This document shows positions 4,533 through 8,657 of a stretch of 8,657 nt of DNA, one piece after another. The stretch is from the NCBI GenBank assembly GCA_002429615.1, contig DJAN01000067.1, forward strand, positions 1-8,657, written 5' to 3'. The position numbers and the translations under genes are program-made. This DNA comes from Lysobacteraceae bacterium UBA6001. Lineage in GTDB: Bacteria > Pseudomonadota > Gammaproteobacteria > Xanthomonadales > Xanthomonadaceae. A model generated the notes under the pieces. The model ran no database searches, had not been told where the DNA came from, and saw only the letters and a program-made list of their open reading frames with translations. Every line of letters starts with the position of its first letter. The stretch's first letter is position 1.

Positions 4533-7084
4533 ACGCCGGCGCCCGTTCCGGTTCCGACGCCCCCGGTGACGACATCGCGCCGGCGGACACGCTGGCCGAG
4601 ATCGAGCGCTTCCTCGCCGTCCACCCCGACGATCCCGCCGCGGCCCTGCTGGCGCGCTGCGCCGAGGCCCTGCACGCCTCGCACATGCGTTACGAGGCGC
4701 TGTTCGACGCGGTGCCCGACCCGGTCAGCATCCTGAGCGAAACCGGCATCGTGCTCGACCTCAACAAGGCCGGCATCGCCGCCTACCAGCGGCCGCGCGA
4801 GGCCATTGTCGGCCAGCCGATCGAGCTGCTGAACCCGGACCTGCCACGCGACCATCTGGATCCGGTATGGGAAACGCTCAAGCGCGGCGAGACCTATGTC
4901 ATCGAAGTCACCAACATGCGCGGCGACGGCAGCCGCTTCCCGGTGGAGGTGCATTCGGCCGGCTTCCAGTTCGACGGCAAGCCCTGCATCGTGGCGGTGG
5001 CACGCGACCTGAGCGGCCGCTGGCAGGCCGAATCGCGCTATCGCCTGCTGATGGAATCCATCGACAAGGGCGTGGTGCTGTTCGATCACGATCGCCGCAT
5101 CGTCTCGGCCAACCCGGCCGCGCACCGCATCCTCGGCATCGCCGGCAACGAGGCCCTGGGCGACCTGCTGCAGCCCGATGACTGGGTGATCGTCGACCAG
5201 CATGGCCGCCACCTGCCCCGCGAGCAGTGGCCGATGACCCGCGCCTTCGTCGAGGGGCAGATCATCGCCAGCACCACGATGGGGCTGTATCACCGGCCCA
5301 AGGGCCGGATGATCTGGATCTCGGTGACCTCGGTACCGGTGTTCTCCACCGGACGCGACCAGCCCGACCATGCTTTCGCGCTGTTCTCCGACATCACCGA
5401 GCTCAAGCGCGACAGCGCGATCTTCGACCGCGCGCAGTCGCTGGCGCACATCGGCGGCTGGGAGTGGAACCGCAGCCAGCAGCGCCTGTACCTGACCGAG
5501 GAGTCGGCGCGCATCCTCGGCCAGGCCGAGCCGCCGCAGACCATGACCCAACTGCTGGTCTGCCTGCGCGGTGAGGACCAGGCACGGCTGGAGGCGGCAC
5601 TGATCGACGCGGTGGCGAGGCAGTCCGGCTTCGAGCTGGAACTGCAGGGGCAGCGCGGTGACGGCCACTCCTTCTGGGTGCGGATGATCGGCGAGGTGGA
5701 AAGCGGCGACCTGGCCTCCACGCGCATTGCCGGCACGCTGCAGGACATCACCGAGCGCAAGCAGACCGAGGAGACGCTGCGCATCCAGGCACGCACCGAT
5801 CCGCTCACCGGCATCATGAACCGCGACGCGGCGCTCAGCGACCTGGCGGCGCGGCTGTCCAATCCGACCCACGCCAAGGTGGCGGTGCTGTACATCGACC
5901 TGGACCGCTTCAAGACCATCAACGACGTGCTCGGCCACAATGCCGGCGACGAGCTGTTGATCGAGGCGACCCAGCGCATCTCGCGCGCGGTCGGCACCGA
6001 GGGACTGATCGCGCGCTTCGGCGGCGACGAGTTCCTGGTGGTCTGCGACGCGCGCGACCTGCCCGACCAGCCGGAGCGGCTGGCGCAGGCGATCACCCAG
6101 GCGTTCGCACCGCCCTTCCGCTTCGGCAAGGACGAGTTCTCCGTGACCGCCAGCATCGGCATCGCGCGCTCGCCGCATGACGGCACCCGTCCGCAGCAGT
6201 TGATCCAGAACGCGGACATGGCGATGTACGACTGCAAGCGCCGCACCCGCAACGGCTGGCAGGCCTTCAGCCAGGAACTGGCGCGCGCGCAGCAGGACCG
6301 GCTGCAGATCGAGACGCAGCTGCGGCGTGCCGCGGACCAGGAGGAGTTCCGCCTGGTGTACCAGCCGCAGGTCGACCTGCGGCATGGCCGCGTGGTCGCG
6401 GCCGAGGCGCTGATCCGCTGGCAGAACCACCAGCTCGGCGAACTGCGCCCGGACCTGTTCATCAGCCACGCCGAAAGCACCGGCGATATCGTGCGCATCG
6501 GCCGCTGGGTGCTGCACGAGGCCTGCCGCCAGGTCCGCGAGTGGATGGACCAGGGCCTGGGCGTGGTGCGGGTGGCGATCAACGTGTCGTACCGGCAGTT
6601 CATCGGCGAGGACCTGGCCGAGCAGGTGCGCGAGGCGCTGGCCGAGTTCGAGCTGCCGGGTTCGGCGCTGGAGCTGGAGTTCACCGAGCGGGTGCTGATC
6701 GAGGATGCACCATCGACGCTGCAGACCTTCGCCGACCTGCGCGACATGGGCGTGGTGCTGACCATCGACGATTTCGGTGAGGGCTACAGCGCGCTGAACT
6801 ACCTGCGCCGGCTGCCGATCCACGGGCTCAAGCTGAGCCAGCTGTTCGTGGAGGGGGTGCCGGGCAACCGGTCGGACGTGGCGGTATGCGAGGCGGTGTG
6901 CGGGATCGCGCGCAGCCTGGGGCTGGGACTGGTGGCCGAGGGGGTGGAATCGGAGGCGCAGCGGCAGTTCCTGCTCAAGCTGGGGGTGCCGGTCGGCCAG
7001 GGCTTCCTGTTCGCGCCGGGGCTGCCACCGGACGAGTTCGCGCGTCGGCTGGAAGACCTGCAGCTGCCCCAGCTGACGCCTTGA
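4529..7084 (+). CDS. PAS-PAS-PAS-GGDEF-EAL cyclic-di-GMP turnover protein
   Basis: An 851-residue soluble sensor protein with no signal peptide or membrane helix visible. Layout: acidic N-terminal extension (1-50), PAS1 (about 55-160), PAS2 (about 170-293, ending SDITELKRD), PAS3 of the PAS_3 type (about 300-412, beginning AQSLAHIGGWEWN and ending QDITERKQ), GGDEF (about 422-580) and EAL (about 592-840). The cyclase motif GGDEF (498-502) is intact with DLDRFKTINDVLGHNAGD (457-474). The RxxD inhibitory site is absent (GTEG, 489-492). In EAL, Glu626, Asn685, Glu717, Asp747, Asp748, Lys768, Glu804, Glu807 and Gln824 are present. However, the Asp normally two residues after the Lys is Ser770 (KLS), and loop 6 reads DDFGEGYSAL rather than DDFG(T/A)GYSSL. 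It could make c-di-GMP, degrade it, or both; the direction is not settled. The ATG overlaps the liuE stop (ATGA); the ribosome site is weak, so coupling is likely. Confidence 0.92.
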   Translation: MNAGARSGSDAPGDDIAPADTLAEIERFLAVHPDDPAAALLARCAEALHASHMRYEALFDAVPDPVSILSETGIVLDLNKAGIAAYQRPREAIVGQPIELLNPDLPRDHLDPVWETLKRGETYVIEVTNMRGDGSRFPVEVHSAGFQFDGKPCIVAVARDLSGRWQAESRYRLLMESIDKGVVLFDHDRRIVSANPAAHRILGIAGNEALGDLLQPDDWVIVDQHGRHLPREQWPMTRAFVEGQIIASTTMGLYHRPKGRMIWISVTSVPVFSTGRDQPDHAFALFSDITELKRDSAIFDRAQSLAHIGGWEWNRSQQRLYLTEESARILGQAEPPQTMTQLLVCLRGEDQARLEAALIDAVARQSGFELELQGQRGDGHSFWVRMIGEVESGDLASTRIAGTLQDITERKQTEETLRIQARTDPLTGIMNRDAALSDLAARLSNPTHAKVAVLYIDLDRFKTINDVLGHNAGDELLIEATQRISRAVGTEGLIARFGGDEFLVVCDARDLPDQPERLAQAITQAFAPPFRFGKDEFSVTASIGIARSPHDGTRPQQLIQNADMAMYDCKRRTRNGWQAFSQELARAQQDRLQIETQLRRAADQEEFRLVYQPQVDLRHGRVVAAEALIRWQNHQLGELRPDLFISHAESTGDIVRIGRWVLHEACRQVREWMDQGLGVVRVAINVSYRQFIGEDLAEQVREALAEFELPGSALELEFTERVLIEDAPSTLQTFADLRDMGVVLTIDDFGEGYSALNYLRRLPIHGLKLSQLFVEGVPGNRSDVAVCEAVCGIARSLGLGLVAEGVESEAQRQFLLKLGVPVGQGFLFAPGLPPDEFARRLEDLQLPQLTP

Positions 7085-7085
7085 T

Positions 7086-7106
7086 GCCGCGCAGCACGGG
7101 CGCGGC
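7086..7106 (+). repeat. Short inverted repeat after the c-di-GMP gene
   Basis: GCCGCGC (7086-7092) and GCGCGGC (7100-7106) form a perfect 7-base stem with a 7-base loop, starting just after the TGA. There is no T-run after it, so it is not a standard intrinsic terminator. It could slow or partly end transcription before the next promoter, or be chance in GC-rich DNA. Confidence 0.3.
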
Positions 7107-7117
7107 GGGGCTTCGGC

Positions 7118-7123
7118 TAGAAT
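7118..7123 (+). promoter_or_regulatory. Candidate -10 element for the SDR gene
   Basis: TAGAAT matches the sigma-70 -10 consensus at 5 of 6 positions and lies in an unusually AT-richer patch 33 bases upstream of the ATG at 7157. No clear -35 is seen. A start of transcription near 7130 would exclude most of the room needed for the alternative TTG start at 7133. Confidence 0.42.
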
Positions 7124-7156
7124 CGCGCTTCTTTGTTTCCGGATGTCCTCTTCTCC

Positions 7157-7927
7157 ATGCAGTCTGAATCCGTACGCGCGATCGTGACCGGCGGCGTTTC
7201 CGGCCTGGGCCTGTCGGTGGCCGGGCGCATCGTCGCCGACGGCGGCCGGGTCGCCCTGTTCGACGTCAACGACGACAAGGCCGCCGCGGCGGTGGCGCAG
7301 CTGGGCGATGCCAACGCACGCTATTTCCGTACCGATGTCACCGACGAGGCGCAGGTGGCGGCGAACGTGGCGCAGGCCGCTGCTTTCCTCGGCGGGCTCA
7401 ATACGCTGGTCAACTGCGCGGGCATCCTCGGCGCCGGCCGCATGCTGGGCAAAGAGGCGCCGATGCCGCTGGCGACGTTCCGCGGCACGGTGCTGGTCAA
7501 CCTGGTCGGCAGCTTCAACGTGGCCAAGGCGGCCGCCGATGTGATGCAGCACAACGCCGCTGGCGAGGATGGCGAGCGCGGGGTGATCATCCATACGGCG
7601 TCGGTGGCGGCGTTCGAGGGCCAGATCGGCCAGGCGGCGTATTCGGCGTCCAAGGCCGGCGTGGTCGGCATGACGCTGCCGATGGCGCGCGAGCTGTCGC
7701 GCTTCGGCATCCGCGTGATGACCATCGCGCCGGGCATCTTCTGGACACCGATGGTCGATGGCATGCCCGAGGCGGTGCAGCAGTCGCTGTCGGCCTCGAT
7801 CCCGTTCCCGTCGCGTCTCGGCCAGCCGGACGAGTTCGCCGACACCGTGGCCTTCATCCTGCGCAACCGCTACCTCAACGGCGAGACGATCCGCCTGGAC
7901 GGGGCGGTGCGGCTGGCGGCCAAGTAA
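7157..7927 (+). CDS. SDR-family 3-hydroxyacyl-CoA dehydrogenase (HSD10 / 3-hydroxy-2-methylbutyryl-CoA dehydrogenase type)
   Basis: A 256-residue classical short-chain dehydrogenase. It has the cofactor glycine motif TGGVSGLG (11-18), Asp36 at the end of strand 2 (FDVND), which favours NAD over NADP, NCAG (86-89), Asn115, catalytic Ser149, and Tyr162-x3-Lys166 (YSASK). The segments [41 protein letters not shown] and the ending [13 protein letters not shown] closely follow human HSD17B10 (type II 3-hydroxyacyl-CoA dehydrogenase). It probably oxidises 2-methyl-3-hydroxybutyryl-CoA in isoleucine breakdown and perhaps straight-chain 3-hydroxyacyl-CoA. The ATG at 7157 is preferred. An in-frame TTG at 7133 would add 8 residues not seen in the family and lies at the expected transcript start. 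Ribosome site is poor. It fits the branched-chain amino-acid theme of the genes upstream. Confidence 0.88.
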   Translation: MQSESVRAIVTGGVSGLGLSVAGRIVADGGRVALFDVNDDKAAAAVAQLGDANARYFRTDVTDEAQVAANVAQAAAFLGGLNTLVNCAGILGAGRMLGKEAPMPLATFRGTVLVNLVGSFNVAKAAADVMQHNAAGEDGERGVIIHTASVAAFEGQIGQAAYSASKAGVVGMTLPMARELSRFGIRVMTIAPGIFWTPMVDGMPEAVQQSLSASIPFPSRLGQPDEFADTVAFILRNRYLNGETIRLDGAVRLAAK

Positions 7928-7958
7928 TCCACTGATATCCACTCAAGAAGCACCGCAC

Positions 7959-8525
7959 ATGAAAGCCAACGACATCAAGAAGGGCAACGTCGTCGAGTAC
8001 AACAACGGCGTGTACCAGATCCGCGACATCGAGCGCAGTTCGCCGCAGGGCCGCGGCGGCAACGTCCGCTTCCGCTTCATCATGTACAGCGTGCCGGGCG
8101 GCACCAAGCTCGATGCGAGCTTCGATGCGGACGACAACCTGACCGAGGTGGAGCTGCTGCGCCGGCAGGCGACGTTCTCCTACAAGGATGGCGAGGCGTT
8201 CGTGTTCCTCGACGATGAGGACTACACGCCGTACACGCTGGACGCCGATGTGGTCGGCGACGATGCGGGCTACATCACCGAAGGGCTGAACGGGCTGTAC
8301 GTGCAGGTCATCGACGACCAGCCGGTGGCGGTGCAGATGCCGCAGCACGTGACCCTGGAAGTGGTCGATACGCCGCCGGAACTCAAGGGCGGTACCGCCA
8401 CCAAGCGGCCCAAGCCGGCCAAGCTCAATACCGGTATCGAAATCATGGTGCCGGAGTACATCACCAACGGGGAGCGCATCCTCGTCAACACCACCACCGG
8501 CGAGTTTGGTGGGCGGGCGGATTGA
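7959..8525 (+). CDS. efpL: Elongation factor P-like protein EfpL (YeiP)
   Basis: A 188-residue three-domain EF-P paralogue. It starts [20 protein letters not shown], then has the loop SSPQGRGG (27-34), DYTPYTLD (88-95) at the end of domain I/II, LPQ-like [15 protein letters not shown] (126-140), and the C-terminal domain [13 protein letters not shown] (156-168) ending in GRAD, the YeiP-type C-terminus. Canonical EF-P carries a modified Lys or rhamnosylated Arg at the tip of the first loop. Here Arg32 aligns with Arg33 of E. coli YeiP, which is known to act without modification. It helps ribosomes that stall on proline-rich and some other motifs. The ATG follows the SDR stop by 31 bases with AAGAAG (7945-7950) as a modest ribosome site. 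It is probably cotranscribed with the SDR gene and ends at a strong terminator. Confidence 0.93.
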   Translation: MKANDIKKGNVVEYNNGVYQIRDIERSSPQGRGGNVRFRFIMYSVPGGTKLDASFDADDNLTEVELLRRQATFSYKDGEAFVFLDDEDYTPYTLDADVVGDDAGYITEGLNGLYVQVIDDQPVAVQMPQHVTLEVVDTPPELKGGTATKRPKPAKLNTGIEIMVPEYITNGERILVNTTTGEFGGRAD

Positions 8526-8556
8526 GCTGACCGCTTCGATTTTCTGCTGGTTTGTG

Positions 8557-8587
8557 AAGAGCGGCCTTTCGGGGCCGCTCTTTTTTT
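8557..8587 (+). terminator. Intrinsic terminator after efpL
   Basis: A perfect 10-base stem, AAGAGCGGCC (8557-8566) with GGCCGCTCTT (8573-8582), closes a TTTCGG loop (a UUCG tetraloop if a U-G wobble pair forms). It runs directly into seven T residues (8581-8587). It lies 31 bases after the efpL stop and ends the SDR-efpL transcript. Confidence 0.95.
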
Positions 8588-8657
8588 GGCTGGCCTTCGA
8601 GGTGGATCGGCTCGCGGGGATCGCGCGCGGCCTTCGGGGGCAGGCCCGTTTCGGGAC
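8588..8657. other. Short gene-free right end
   Basis: Seventy GC-rich bases after the terminator. I see no start with a ribosome site, no coding stretch and no repeat that I would defend. Confidence 0.5.

Noticed and set aside
4355..7942. 1195-residue open frame on the minus strand across the GGDEF/EAL and SDR genes
   Set aside because: It lies opposite two genes with clear family motifs, has biased composition (Arg, His, Gln, Val, Leu) and no recognisable domain; stop-free because of high GC.
8629..8646. Possible second hairpin (GGCCT...AGGCC) near the right edge
   Set aside because: Only a 5-base stem in GC-rich DNA with no T-run; likely chance.
1..8657. CRISPR array, insertion sequence, tRNA, integron or phage signature
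   Set aside because: I saw no regularly spaced repeats, transposase motif, cloverleaf or attachment duplication; base composition looks uniform across all genes.

Overview
The window is high-GC, tightly packed bacterial DNA. Gene content and protein sequences point to a gammaproteobacterium of the Xanthomonadaceae/Lysobacteraceae (Xanthomonas, Stenotrophomonas, Pseudoxanthomonas or a relative). The reasons are a compact FeoB of about 620 residues followed by a small Cys-ended membrane protein, a Liu-type leucine catabolism cluster, and an EfpL/YeiP-type translation factor. The genus cannot be fixed from sequence reading alone.

Left part (1-2314, minus strand): a ferrous-iron uptake operon, feoA - feoB - small membrane protein. 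feoA and feoB overlap by 4 bases (ATGA). The small gene starts 3 bases after the feoB stop and runs off the left edge of the window. A dyad at 2330-2354 that resembles a Fur box lies 16 bases upstream of the feoA GTG, consistent with iron repression.

Middle part (2395-7084, plus strand): divergent from feo and separated from it by about 114 bases. The order is liuC-type 3-methylglutaconyl-CoA hydratase, VOC-superfamily protein, HMG-CoA lyase (liuE/mvaB type), and an 851-residue PAS-PAS-PAS-GGDEF-EAL protein. Stops and starts abut or overlap (TGA|ATG, a 31-base gap with a good ribosome site, then ATGA), so this looks like one transcript. LiuC and LiuE are the last two steps of leucine breakdown to acetyl-CoA and acetoacetate. 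The earlier enzymes (LiuA, LiuB, LiuD) are not in the window. The c-di-GMP gene being translationally coupled to the end of a leucine-degradation operon is the most interesting feature here.

Right part (7118-8587, plus strand): an SDR dehydrogenase of the HSD10 / 3-hydroxy-2-methylbutyryl-CoA dehydrogenase type (isoleucine branch), then efpL (EF-P-like, YeiP) with an Arg at the loop tip, closed by a strong intrinsic terminator at 8557-8587. The last 70 bases hold no recognisable gene.

These are recognisable families. I see no CRISPR array, insertion sequence, tRNA, rRNA or prophage gene. The least ordinary points are the coupling of a c-di-GMP enzyme to leucine catabolism, non-consensus residues in its EAL domain, and the small Cys-ended partner of FeoB.
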